Below are positions 1 through 6,505 of a stretch of DNA of 13,777 nt, in pieces. The notes under the pieces are model-generated. The model was not told the origin of the DNA and made no database searches. It saw only the letters and a list, made by a program, of their open reading frames with translations. A program made the position numbers and the translations under genes. Origin of the DNA: CAYNFP01 sp964396655 (lineage in GTDB: Bacteria; Bacillota_I; Bacilli_A; RF39; UBA660). The stretch lies in contig CAYNFP010000014.1 in the NCBI GenBank assembly GCA_964396655.1, positions 1-13,777 of the forward strand, given 5' to 3'. Position 1 is the stretch's first letter, and every line of letters begins with the position of its first letter.

Positions 1-24
1 AAAATACATTGTATCAGGTAACAA

Positions 25-48
25 AATGTGCGGACACTTACTATTTCA
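25..48. mobile_element. Possible IS terminal inverted repeat (left edge)
   Basis: The stretch reads AATGTG, then GGACACTTACT, then TTTCA. It resembles, with gaps, the reverse complement of the sequence at 13726-13754 (AATGTG ... TTACT ... TTCA). A short open frame from position 3 runs to a stop at about position 74 and could be the tail of a transposase lying outside the window. IS3-family ends often have this look, but no transposase domain is visible, so the call is tentative. Confidence 0.25.
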
Positions 49-80
49 ATTTGTACTATTGGAAGATAATTTAATAAAAT

Positions 81-109
81 TTGAATATTAAAAAAAAATA
101 AGCTATAAT
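81..109 (+). promoter_or_regulatory. Sigma-A-type promoter for the membrane protein gene
   Basis: The -35 is TTGAAT (81-86) and the -10 is a perfect TATAAT (104-109), with a 17-base spacer. Transcription should start near 116, giving a leader of about 45 bases before the ATG at 161. Confidence 0.75.
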
Positions 110-160
110 ATAATTAAATAGAGTCTTAAAGTAATTGTGAGTTTGAAAGGAGTAAATAAA

Positions 161-1339
161 ATGAATGATTATGGAGAATTATTGAAATTACCTTATAAAA
201 AAGAGGATATATCAGAACCTTTAAAAAAGTTAATAAAATATGATAAAATTAAACCGTTTATTTTAGAAACAGAAGATAAAGAAAATAATACTTTTTATTT
301 AGTTGGAAGAAAGTTTATTACTAAATTGAAAGTAAGTATTAGAATTAAAGAATTAGAAAAAGGATATACAGAAGTTGAAATTATTGCTAAATCTAATCAT
401 ATAGATTTTGGTAATTGTGAAAAAACAGTAAGAACTATCGTAAATATAATATTTAAAGAATTAGAAAATTGTGAATATGCTAAAAATGACAAAGATTTTT
501 CTATTGAAATATTACAAATAAAAAATAAAACAAAAAAGATAAGAAGTATTGTAGGATTAATTGTGCTATTTTATATGTTATATAGATTTATATTTAGTTT
601 AACAATGGATGATTATTATGTAACTATGTATATAAAAGATTTTTGGCATTATCCTCGTTTACAGTTTATATGGTCTATTATTTCTACATTTATATTTATA
701 ATGCTTAGTAATTTTAGATATAAAAGATATTCAAGAAAAAGAATTATTAAAATAAAAAGTAAATTATATAATTTGTTAGAACATAAAAATATAAAAAAAA
801 ATGAAGCTGATAATAAACCGAAAGAATTAAGAAAAGGAATTGATGCTCTTATAATGAAAGGCAAACCATATATAAACAAAGGAATAGATTTTATTAAGAG
901 AACCAAAAAAGAAAAACCTAAAGTTTTTTGGACAGTTTCTATTTCACTTGGTATATTATTAACTTGGGGGATAATTGGATCATTTAGTCCAACTCATATA
1001 GAAGGAGAATATGTTCAGCAACTTAATAATTATACGGGTTCTTTAGGCGGACATGGAGCTTTTACATTTACGTTTAAAGATGGAACGGTTCATGGCAGTG
1101 GAATAGGCAAAGGAGATTATGAAAATCCAACATATGAATATAAAATTAAAGGCAAAAAGATTTATGTTATAATAAATGGTCAAGAAGTTTTTTCTGAATT
1201 AACAATTAGAAATAAAAACACCCTTATTTATGGTGATGGTGTTGTTGATGAAGATTGCTCTGCTAATAATTATCATTATCTTGGTGATCCATACCTTGAA
1301 TGTGTTCCTAATTCTGATGGTGTATATAAAAAACAGTAA
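161..1339 (+). CDS. Hypothetical three-pass membrane protein, 392 aa
   Basis: I do not recognise this protein. The start is set at ATG 161, which has GGAG at 149-152 eight bases upstream. The in-frame GTG at 137 would place that ribosome site inside the gene and has none of its own. Residues 1-125 are charged and look cytosolic. Hydrophobic segments lie at about 129-147, 167-184 and 255-273, separated by a lysine-rich linker (185-254). The last 115 or so residues are rich in glycine, tyrosine and beta-prone stretches, with cysteines at 366 and 381 that could form a disulfide if this end is outside the cell. No catalytic motif is visible. It has its own promoter and terminator, so it is a single-gene unit. 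A sensory or envelope role is only a guess. Confidence 0.85.
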   Translation: MNDYGELLKLPYKKEDISEPLKKLIKYDKIKPFILETEDKENNTFYLVGRKFITKLKVSIRIKELEKGYTEVEIIAKSNHIDFGNCEKTVRTIVNIIFKELENCEYAKNDKDFSIEILQIKNKTKKIRSIVGLIVLFYMLYRFIFSLTMDDYYVTMYIKDFWHYPRLQFIWSIISTFIFIMLSNFRYKRYSRKRIIKIKSKLYNLLEHKNIKKNEADNKPKELRKGIDALIMKGKPYINKGIDFIKRTKKEKPKVFWTVSISLGILLTWGIIGSFSPTHIEGEYVQQLNNYTGSLGGHGAFTFTFKDGTVHGSGIGKGDYENPTYEYKIKGKKIYVIINGQEVFSELTIRNKNTLIYGDGVVDEDCSANNYHYLGDPYLECVPNSDGVYKKQ

Positions 1340-1350
1340 AAATATAAAAT

Positions 1351-1375
1351 AAAACCAAATATTGGTTTTATTTTA
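1351..1375 (+). terminator. Rho-independent terminator after the membrane protein gene
   Basis: An 8-bp stem pairs AAAACCAA (1351-1358) with TTGGTTTT (1362-1369) around a 3-base loop and is followed by a T-rich tail. It separates the first gene from the gpsB promoter. Confidence 0.7.
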
Positions 1376-1389
1376 CTTTAATTGACATT

Positions 1390-1418
1390 TTGACATATTT
1401 TTTGTAAAATTATATATA
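1390..1418 (+). promoter_or_regulatory. Sigma-A-type promoter for gpsB-rnpB
   Basis: TTGACA (1390-1395) is followed after 17 bases by TATATA (1413-1418). A second TTGACA sits 8 bases upstream (1382-1387). Start near 1425. This is the best promoter seen for both gpsB and the RNase P RNA; none was found right in front of rnpB. Confidence 0.75.
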
Positions 1419-1448
1419 CAAAAAGAATTATGAAGTGGAGGCTATTGT

Positions 1449-1772
1449 ATGTTAGAAGAAAAAATATTTTTAACACCCAATGATATACTTGAAAAAGAGT
1501 TTAAACTAGATGCTAGGGGTTATAGGCCTCAAGAAGTAGATAAATTCTTGGATTTAATTATAAGAGATTATACAGAGTTTAACACAATCAACAAAAGATT
1601 AATTAATGACATTAAAAATCTTGAAAAAGATAATCAAGTATTAAGAAATGAAATACGTGATTTAAAGTCTAAGTTAGAACTTGTAGAATCATCATCAAAT
1701 AAAGGTGTAACAAATGTTGATATTTTAAAACGCTTAAGTGAACTTGAAAAAATAGTTTACGGCGAAGAATAA
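1449..1772 (+). CDS. gpsB: Cell division protein GpsB (DivIVA family)
   Basis: GpsB is a small membrane-associated coiled-coil adaptor. In Bacillus and relatives it links penicillin-binding proteins to the division and elongation machinery. At 107 aa it is near the usual length (98 in B. subtilis). The N-terminal DivIVA-type domain shows DILEKEF, RGYRPQEVDKFLD and the following DYTEF helix. Residues about 40-80 form a heptad-rich coiled coil, and the C-terminal block NVDILKRLSELEKIVYG closely matches the GpsB trimerisation tail, which separates it from true DivIVA. GGAG lies eight bases before the ATG. The next feature is the RNase P RNA, as in B. subtilis where gpsB and rnpB are neighbours. 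The stop codon touches the RNA's first helix. The identification is firm. Confidence 0.96.
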   Translation: MLEEKIFLTPNDILEKEFKLDARGYRPQEVDKFLDLIIRDYTEFNTINKRLINDIKNLEKDNQVLRNEIRDLKSKLELVESSSNKGVTNVDILKRLSELEKIVYGEE

Positions 1773-2109
1773 TAATTTTTAGACAAACGCTGCATAAAAT
1801 TATGTAGAGGAAAGTCCATACTCGCACTGTCCTGAAATGGCAGTAGTGATCGCGCCAGAGGAAAAAATAACTCTGGGTAGGAAACTAACGGCATCGAATT
1901 AATCAAGATCTGATTATAATAGATATAAAAGTGCTATAGTGACGAACTCTTTAGGAATAAAGAGAGTGGAACGAAGTAAACCCCGCGAGCGAGAAACCCA
2001 AATTTGGTGGGGGAATTTTTACGAAGGAAATGAACGGAGTAAAGAAAGTTAATCTTAGATAAATGTTTGTCACCCGTAAGGGTACAGAATATGGCTTATT
2101 AAAATTATT
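1771..2109 (+). ncRNA. rnpB: RNase P RNA (class B type)
   Basis: This is the catalytic RNA of RNase P, which removes 5' leaders from tRNA precursors. The conserved core is visible: GAGGAAAGTCC near 1816, AGTGACGA near 1938, GAGAGTGGAACGAAGTAAACC near 1962-1982, GAGCGAGAAACCCAAATTTGG near 1986-2006, and ACAGAATATGGCTTA at 2084-2098. P1 pairs AATAATTTT (1771-1779) with AAAATTATT (2101-2109); P2 pairs GACAAAC (1782-1788) with GTTTGTC (2065-2071); P3 is the CTGCATA/TATGTAG hairpin. The central part follows the B. subtilis RNA closely, supporting class B. At about 340 nt it is shorter than the 401-nt B. subtilis RNA, mainly because the arm before P1's 3' strand is cut to a small ACCC-GTAA-GGGT hairpin (2072-2083). 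Ends are approximate. Confidence 0.96.
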
Positions 2110-2130
2110 ATTATAAAAAAGGAGATATAC

Positions 2131-2640
2131 GTGAAAGACATAGGTCAAAGCTTTAAAGAAGCAAGAGAAACTATAGGCATAAGCGAAGAAGAAGCTGCCA
2201 CTGATATGGAAATAACAGTTGGTCAATTAGAAAACTTAGAAGATGGAAATGCTAATGCTTTTAAAGATGTTTTTTTCTTAAAAGATTTAATTAAAAAATA
2301 TGCTAAATATTTGAATTTAGATGAAGATAAATTAATTGAAGAATATAATGAATTTATGTTTAACTTTACTTCAAAGATTCCTATTTCTGAAATAGAAAGA
2401 AAAGTTGAGATATTAAAAAAAGAGGAAGCAAAAGAAGCTCCAAAGAAAATAACATCACCTTATACAAAAGTAAAAAATAAAAGTGATAATAAATCTAAAT
2501 CTTATATTTATATTATTGCAGGGGTTATATTGGTAATTTTATCTATTTTAATGATTATTTTAATTAAAAATCAAATAAATAAAAATGATTTTGTCGGAAT
2601 TAACTTAATGGAAGGAGAATTATATGAATTTACCAAATAG
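2131..2640 (+). CDS. rodZ: Short RodZ/YmfM-like protein: helix-turn-helix plus one membrane helix
   Basis: RodZ ties the MreB cytoskeleton to the membrane during rod growth. The N-terminal part (about 4-75) is the RodZ-type helix-turn-helix: IGQSFKEARE, then GISEEEAATDMEITVGQLENLEDG, then the KYAKYLNLDED block. A lysine-rich linker follows (about 90-124) and one membrane helix (about 125-145). Only some 24 residues remain after it, so the extracellular beta domain of longer RodZ proteins is missing. The start is GTG at 2131 with AAGGAG six bases upstream. The 3' end overlaps pgsA by 17 bases, and in B. subtilis ymfM (rodZ) also precedes pgsA. No separate promoter is evident, so it may be read through from gpsB-rnpB. 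A generic membrane-anchored HTH protein is the alternative. Confidence 0.85.
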   Translation: MKDIGQSFKEARETIGISEEEAATDMEITVGQLENLEDGNANAFKDVFFLKDLIKKYAKYLNLDEDKLIEEYNEFMFNFTSKIPISEIERKVEILKKEEAKEAPKKITSPYTKVKNKSDNKSKSYIYIIAGVILVILSILMIILIKNQINKNDFVGINLMEGELYEFTK

Positions 2641-3235
2641 AATAACTGTTTTTAGAATATTTTTGTCAGTAATGGTTATTCTTTTATTAATATTTCCATT
2701 TTATAAAATAGGTTATACTTTTCCAACATATGTAATAGCTAATGGAAAAACAATTGTAGATAGTAAATATATTGTAGCAGGAATAATTTTTATAATAGCA
2801 GCTTCAACAGATTTCCTAGATGGCTATTTAGCAAGAAAATTAAACTTAGTTACTGATTTTGGAAAAGTATTAGATGCAATTGCTGATAAGATGTTAGTAA
2901 ACGGTGTATTAATTATTTTAGCAGTTGATAATCAAATAAGTGTAATAGTTCCTGTAGTAGTAATAATAAGAGATATAGCAGTTGATTCAATAAAAATGAT
3001 TGCCGGACAGAAAAGTGGTGCAGTAGCAGCTAGTTGGACAGGAAAAGCTAAAACAGCATGTATGCTAGTTGGACTATCGTTATTGTTTTTTGGAAATCTT
3101 CCGTTTGAATTATGGAATTTGAGAGTAGCTGATTTTCTTATTTTAATAGCTACAGTATTATCTGTGGTAAGTGGTATACAATATTATATAAATAACAAAA
3201 AATATTTATTAGATGAAAAGTCAACACAAAATTAA
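2624..3235 (+). CDS. pgsA: CDP-diacylglycerol-glycerol-3-phosphate 3-phosphatidyltransferase
   Basis: PgsA condenses CDP-diacylglycerol with glycerol 3-phosphate to phosphatidylglycerol phosphate, the committed step to phosphatidylglycerol and cardiolipin, in the cytoplasmic membrane. The CDP-alcohol phosphotransferase signature is complete: D63, D66-G67, A70-R71, G80, D84 and D88 with the standard spacing. The N-terminus (NLPNRITVFRI) is typical, and several membrane helices span the 203 residues. The loop around residues 26-48, between the first two helices, is common in Firmicutes members. ATG 2624 has AAGGAG (2612-2617) inside the rodZ-like gene, so the two are translationally linked. A terminator starts within the stop codon. 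cinA, which follows pgsA in Bacillus, is not here. Confidence 0.96.
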   Translation: MNLPNRITVFRIFLSVMVILLLIFPFYKIGYTFPTYVIANGKTIVDSKYIVAGIIFIIAASTDFLDGYLARKLNLVTDFGKVLDAIADKMLVNGVLIILAVDNQISVIVPVVVIIRDIAVDSIKMIAGQKSGAVAASWTGKAKTACMLVGLSLLFFGNLPFELWNLRVADFLILIATVLSVVSGIQYYINNKKYLLDEKSTQN

Positions 3236-3269
3236 AATTTCTTCTTAGAAGAAATTTTTATTTTGTTTT
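3234..3269 (+). terminator. Terminator after pgsA, built on the stop codon
   Basis: A 10-bp stem pairs 3234-3243 with 3249-3258 around a 5-base loop and is followed by a T-rich run. The first stem bases are the last two of the TAA stop (3233-3235). Confidence 0.8.
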
Positions 3270-3296
3270 TAATTTTTTTAATAAAATTAAATTTAG

Positions 3297-3310
3297 CAAA
3301 CAAGTGTTCG
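3297..3310 (+). promoter_or_regulatory. Candidate LexA (SOS) box upstream of recA
   Basis: The sequence CAAACAAGTGTTCG matches the Bacillus LexA/DinR consensus CGAACRNRYGTTYC at 12 of 14 positions. It keeps the inverted core AAAC-N4-GTTC (one mismatch from GAAC-N4-GTTC). It lies 10 bases upstream of the recA -35 hexamer, where LexA could repress recA until DNA damage. The match is seen in the sequence; the regulation is inferred. Confidence 0.7.
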
Positions 3311-3320
3311 AAAATAATTG

Positions 3321-3349
3321 TTGACATTAAAAAAATATGGAGTTAAAAT
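3321..3349 (+). promoter_or_regulatory. Sigma-A-type promoter for recA
   Basis: A perfect TTGACA (3321-3326) is followed after 17 bases by TAAAAT (3344-3349). Start near 3356, leaving a leader of only about 16 bases that is mostly the ribosome binding site AAGGAG (3358-3363). Confidence 0.85.
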
Positions 3350-3371
3350 GTTAATGTAAGGAGAAAAATTA

Positions 3372-4403
3372 ATGGACAAAAAATTAAAAGGAAAAGACAG
3401 TACTCTTGAGCAAGTGCTTTTAGATATTGAAAAGCAATTTGGTAAAGGTGCTATTATGAAATTAGGAGAAAGTGGAATAAAAAATATAGATGTTGTATCT
3501 AGTGGTAGTATTGCATTAGATATAGCGCTAGGTGTTGGTGGTTATCCCAAGGGAAGAATTGTAGAGATATTTGGACCCGAATCTAGTGGTAAAACAACTA
3601 TTGCACTACATGCAATAGCCGAAGTTCAAAAAACGGGTGGCAGGGCTGCTTTTATAGATGCAGAGCATGCTTTGGATCCTATATATGCTAAAAATTTGGG
3701 TGTTGATACAGATGAGTTATTATTGTCTCAACCAGATACAGGAGAACAAGCTTTAGAAATATGTGAAGCATTGGTTAGAAGTGAAGCGATTTCAATTATT
3801 GTAATTGATAGTGTTGCAGCTTTAGTCCCTCAGGCTGAAATTGAAGGTGAGATGGGAGACTCTCACATGGGACTTCAAGCAAGATTAATGTCTCAGGCTT
3901 TAAGAAAATTAAGTGGTGCTATTAATAAAACAAATACTATTTGTATATTTATTAATCAATTAAGAGATAAAGTTGGAGTTATGTTTGGTAATCCAGAAAC
4001 AACTCCGGGAGGTAGAGCATTAAAATTTTACTCTACTGTTAGATTAGATGTAAGAAGAGGAGAACAAATAAAATTAGGGACTGAAGTACTTGGAAACAAA
4101 ACTAATATAAAAGTTGTTAAGAATAAAGTTGCTCCTCCATTTAGAACTGCGGAAGTAGAGATTATGTATGGAGAAGGAGTTTCTCGTGAAGGAGAACTTG
4201 TAGATTTAGCTTCTAACGCGGATATAATAGAAAAAAGTGGTGCTTGGTTCAATTACAAAGGAGAAAAATTAGGCCAAGGTAAAGAAAATGTAAAACTGGT
4301 GTTAAAGAATAATCCTGAATTATTAAATGAAATAACTGAGAAAGTAAGGAAACATTATTTTAATAAAGAGGAAAAACCAACTTCAAAAGAAGAAACTAAA
4401 TAA
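3372..4403 (+). CDS. recA: Recombinase RecA
   Basis: RecA coats single-stranded DNA, drives homologous pairing and strand exchange, and activates LexA self-cleavage in the SOS response. The protein is full length at 343 aa. Walker A is GPESSGKT at 68-75; the catalytic glutamate is E99 in FIDAEHALD; Walker B is IIVIDS ending at D146; the L1 region is EGEMGDSHMGLQAR; the L2 region runs from NQLRDK (about 195) to PGGRALKFY (about 220). A KVVKNKVAPPFRTAE block leads to the C-terminal domain, and the tail is lysine/glutamate rich. AAGGAG lies eight bases before the ATG. It forms a single-gene unit with its own promoter, candidate SOS box and terminator. The upstream neighbour is pgsA rather than cinA. 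Confidence 0.99.
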   Translation: MDKKLKGKDSTLEQVLLDIEKQFGKGAIMKLGESGIKNIDVVSSGSIALDIALGVGGYPKGRIVEIFGPESSGKTTIALHAIAEVQKTGGRAAFIDAEHALDPIYAKNLGVDTDELLLSQPDTGEQALEICEALVRSEAISIIVIDSVAALVPQAEIEGEMGDSHMGLQARLMSQALRKLSGAINKTNTICIFINQLRDKVGVMFGNPETTPGGRALKFYSTVRLDVRRGEQIKLGTEVLGNKTNIKVVKNKVAPPFRTAEVEIMYGEGVSREGELVDLASNADIIEKSGAWFNYKGEKLGQGKENVKLVLKNNPELLNEITEKVRKHYFNKEEKPTSKEETK

Positions 4404-4428
4404 TACTTAATTTAAGTATTATTTTTTT
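4401..4428 (+). terminator. Terminator after recA, stem begins at the stop codon
   Basis: An 8-bp stem pairs TAATACTT (4401-4408) with AAGTATTA (4414-4421) around a 5-base loop, then seven Ts. The first three stem bases are the recA stop codon itself. Confidence 0.85.
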
Positions 4429-4465
4429 ATAAAAATAGTTGACATAAAATTAACTTGAAATAGAT

Positions 4466-4492
4466 TTGATAAAGTGATATACTTATTATAAT
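4466..4492 (+). promoter_or_regulatory. Promoter for the leucine-rich-repeat protein gene
   Basis: A perfect TATAAT (4487-4492) is preceded by TTGATA (4466-4471) with a short 15-base spacer. Start near 4499, which leaves only about 9 bases before the ATG. A TTGACA at 4439 has no usable -10 at the right distance. Confidence 0.6.
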
Positions 4493-4507
4493 ATAGGTAT
4501 AGTTGGA

Positions 4508-5806
4508 ATGAAAAGTAAATTAAAATCTAATTCAAGTTTTACTATTTTAATTGGGGTAGTATCTTTACTACTTGCTGTTGTTGGGATAACTGCAGCTTAT
4601 TTTAGTGTTACAGTAATTGGTAATAATGAGGCTTCAAGTATAATTACAAATACTGTAAACTTAGGAAATATTATTTTTACAGATGGTAATGATATAAATG
4701 TTAGTAATGTATATCCTGGATGGTCAGAAACAAAAACATTTACAGTTGCTAATACTACTGAAGGTGCTAATAATGAAATATCATATGCAATATTTTTGTA
4801 TGAAGAAACAAATACATTAACTGATGCAGCTTATACTGATTTTTCATATTCATTATCTGGAACATCTACAAATGGTGGAACCACAATAAATATTACAGAT
4901 GAAATGGTTCCTTATCAAGACTATGATTCTAATTATGAATATATTCCATCAACTATATTATTAAGTGATGAAGGAGTTCTTAATGGAATTGACACTCATA
5001 CTTATAATTTTACTATTGAATTGAGAGAAAGTGGTGAAGATCAAAACGAAGCTCAAGGAAAAGAATTTTCAGGAGTTTTACAAGTAAATGTTGCTGCAGA
5101 TATAGGAAAACTTACATGGGATGCTGAAAATAGTTCTTGGAGAGAATATGTGGCACTTACAAGTGAAAATTGTTTTAATGCAGAAGAATATGAAGATGAG
5201 AATGAAGAAGATAAAGTAATAATTAATGGATATTATAGTTATGAAAATAATAATTCTAGTAATCCTGCATGTCCAAAAGAAGTTAATATACCTTCTACTA
5301 TAAATGGAATTTCAGTAACTTCAATAAATGCTGCTGCTTTTCAAGAATTAGGAATAGAAAAAATTATTATTCCAAATACAGTAACATATATAGGAAGTAA
5401 TTCTTTCGCTTATAATAATATAGAAAATTTAGTAATACCTAATTCTGTTACATATATTGGTGAAAATGCTTTTCAAGAAAATAATATAGCAAAATTAACA
5501 TTATCAAACTCTCTCATAACAATAGGAGATTCTGCTTTCTATTGGAACTCGTTAAAAACCATAACAATTCCATCATCAGTAACAACAATAGGACATGGTG
5601 CTTTTGGTATAAATAAAATAAAAACCATAACAATTCCATCATCAGTAACAACAATAGAAAGTTTTGCTTTTTCTGATAATCAACTTACATCAGTATGCAT
5701 AAAAGGTAAAAGTAATTCAGCAGCATTTAGTTCATATGGAACGAATATATGGGGTTGGGTATTAGGATATAGTGATAGTAATATAATATGGAATTGTACA
5801 AATTAA
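4508..5806 (+). CDS. Secreted leucine-rich-repeat (BspA-type) protein with SipW/TasA-like N-terminus
   Basis: This is a probable surface or secreted protein. Residues 1-32 form a signal segment (basic MKSKLK, hydrophobic core, then TAAYFS) of the kind seen in SipW-processed TasA/camelysin proteins, followed by a beta-rich region to about 200 resembling those matrix proteins. After an acidic linker with C222 and C255 come six 22-residue BspA-type repeats (about 270-401), each of the form V-T-x-I-G-x-x-A-F ... I-T-I-P-S-S. Cysteines 397 and 430 close the C-terminus. No LPXTG motif or C-terminal membrane helix is present, so attachment is unclear. The ribosome binding site is weak (TTGGA directly before the ATG). 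Adhesion or matrix formation is inferred from the family. No SipW-type peptidase is in the window. Confidence 0.88.
   Translation: MKSKLKSNSSFTILIGVVSLLLAVVGITAAYFSVTVIGNNEASSIITNTVNLGNIIFTDGNDINVSNVYPGWSETKTFTVANTTEGANNEISYAIFLYEETNTLTDAAYTDFSYSLSGTSTNGGTTINITDEMVPYQDYDSNYEYIPSTILLSDEGVLNGIDTHTYNFTIELRESGEDQNEAQGKEFSGVLQVNVAADIGKLTWDAENSSWREYVALTSENCFNAEEYEDENEEDKVIINGYYSYENNNSSNPACPKEVNIPSTINGISVTSINAAAFQELGIEKIIIPNTVTYIGSNSFAYNNIENLVIPNSVTYIGENAFQENNIAKLTLSNSLITIGDSAFYWNSLKTITIPSSVTTIGHGAFGINKIKTITIPSSVTTIESFAFSDNQLTSVCIKGKSNSAAFSSYGTNIWGWVLGYSDSNIIWNCTN
5553..5657 (+). repeat. 39-bp exact direct repeat within the LRR region
   Basis: Bases 5553-5591 and 5619-5657 are identical (39 bp) at a 66-bp offset, which is one 22-residue repeat. 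The other repeats have diverged at the DNA level, so this copy is young. Confidence 0.9.
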
Positions 5807-5827
5807 TTATGTAAAGTTTTTAATTAT

Positions 5828-5855
5828 AAAATATGTAATAATACATATTTTTTTT
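5828..5855 (+). terminator. Terminator after the LRR gene
   Basis: A 10-bp stem pairs AAAATATGTA (5828-5837) with TACATATTTT (5842-5851) around a 4-base loop and runs into eight Ts (5848-5855). It ends only five bases before the next promoter element. Confidence 0.85.
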
Positions 5856-5859
5856 CTTA

Positions 5860-5868
5860 TGTTATAAT
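5860..5868 (+). promoter_or_regulatory. Extended -10 promoter giving a leaderless PAP2 transcript
   Basis: TGTTATAAT is a perfect extended -10 (TG-n-TATAAT; hexamer 5863-5868). No good -35 is seen, which extended -10 promoters tolerate. The expected start is 5875-5876, and the start codon ATG is at 5876. Confidence 0.7.
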
Positions 5869-5875
5869 TATTAGT

Positions 5876-6505
5876 ATGGAAGAATTAAGTAGAAGAGAAA
5901 AAATTAAAATATTATTAACAATAATAGTTACTATTGTTGTGGAAGTTACCTTTTATTTTATAGCAGATTTATTTGGATATAGAGCTCATTTATTGACGCC
6001 CGGATTTATAGATAACTTAATACCCTTTAAAACATATTTTGTATATTTATATATGTTTTGGTATGTGATGCTATTTTTAGTCCCTTATATTTTGGGAGTT
6101 AAAGATGATCCTCAGTTTAAAAAGTATATTAAGTCTATTTACATATGTTTGATAATTGCATTATCTATATTTATAATTTATCCAACTGTAATGGAAAGAC
6201 CAGAATTAATTGTAAATAACTTTAGTGATAAAATTCTTAGTATCTTATTTGCTATTGGAACTCCAACTAAATGTTCTCCAAGTATGCATGTTGCATTATC
6301 TTCTTTATTTATACTAGCTACTACAACATCTAAAAAAGTTAGAAAGCCTTACAAAATATTTGTTATATTAGCGTCTATCGGCATAATTATCTCAACAATG
6401 TTTGTAAAAGAGCATTACTTTATTGATATAGTTACAGGTGTTTTAGTTGGAACTATAGCTTGGATATTAACAAAAATTGATTTTAAAAAGGTGGTAAAAA
6501 AATGA
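5876..6505 (+). CDS. PAP2-family membrane phosphatase / phosphotransferase
   Basis: The 209-residue protein has about five or six membrane helices. It carries the histidine motifs of the PAP2 superfamily: CSPSMHVALS (H138, in place of the usual PSGH) and VKEHYFIDIVTG (H180 nucleophile-type histidine and D184). The first PAP2 motif (KxxxxxxRP) is not obvious. The PSMH form and the KEHYFIDI spacing resemble the AUR1/inositol-phosphotransferase-like branch rather than typical undecaprenyl-pyrophosphate phosphatases, so the substrate may be a lipid or isoprenoid phosphate but is unknown. There is no ribosome binding site before ATG 5876, and the -10 element ends seven bases upstream. The stop overlaps the next start in ATGA, so it is co-translated with the carboxypeptidase gene, which suggests an envelope role. 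Confidence 0.88.
   Translation: MEELSRREKIKILLTIIVTIVVEVTFYFIADLFGYRAHLLTPGFIDNLIPFKTYFVYLYMFWYVMLFLVPYILGVKDDPQFKKYIKSIYICLIIALSIFIIYPTVMERPELIVNNFSDKILSILFAIGTPTKCSPSMHVALSSLFILATTTSKKVRKPYKIFVILASIGIIISTMFVKEHYFIDIVTGVLVGTIAWILTKIDFKKVVKK

Noticed and set aside
137..160. Upstream GTG start for the first gene
   Set aside because: The GGAG site at 149-152 fits ATG 161 and would lie inside the longer form.
1951..2226. 91-codon - strand frame across rnpB and the rodZ start
   Set aside because: It crosses conserved RNase P RNA and has no start signals.
3236..3371. Remnant of cinA between pgsA and recA
   Set aside because: The 136 bases are filled by a terminator, the SOS box and the recA promoter; no coding trace is seen.
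4439..4444. TTGACA as the -35 of the LRR gene promoter
   Set aside because: No -10 lies 16-18 bases downstream; the perfect TATAAT is 42 bases away.
5300..5710. CRISPR-like spaced repeats
   Set aside because: The regular spacing is the 66-bp period of leucine-rich-repeat coding units in frame.
6502..6505. Possible use of TGA as tryptophan (genetic code 4)
   Set aside because: TGA ends the PAP2 gene in a classical ATGA overlap and no other gene needs TGA read-through.
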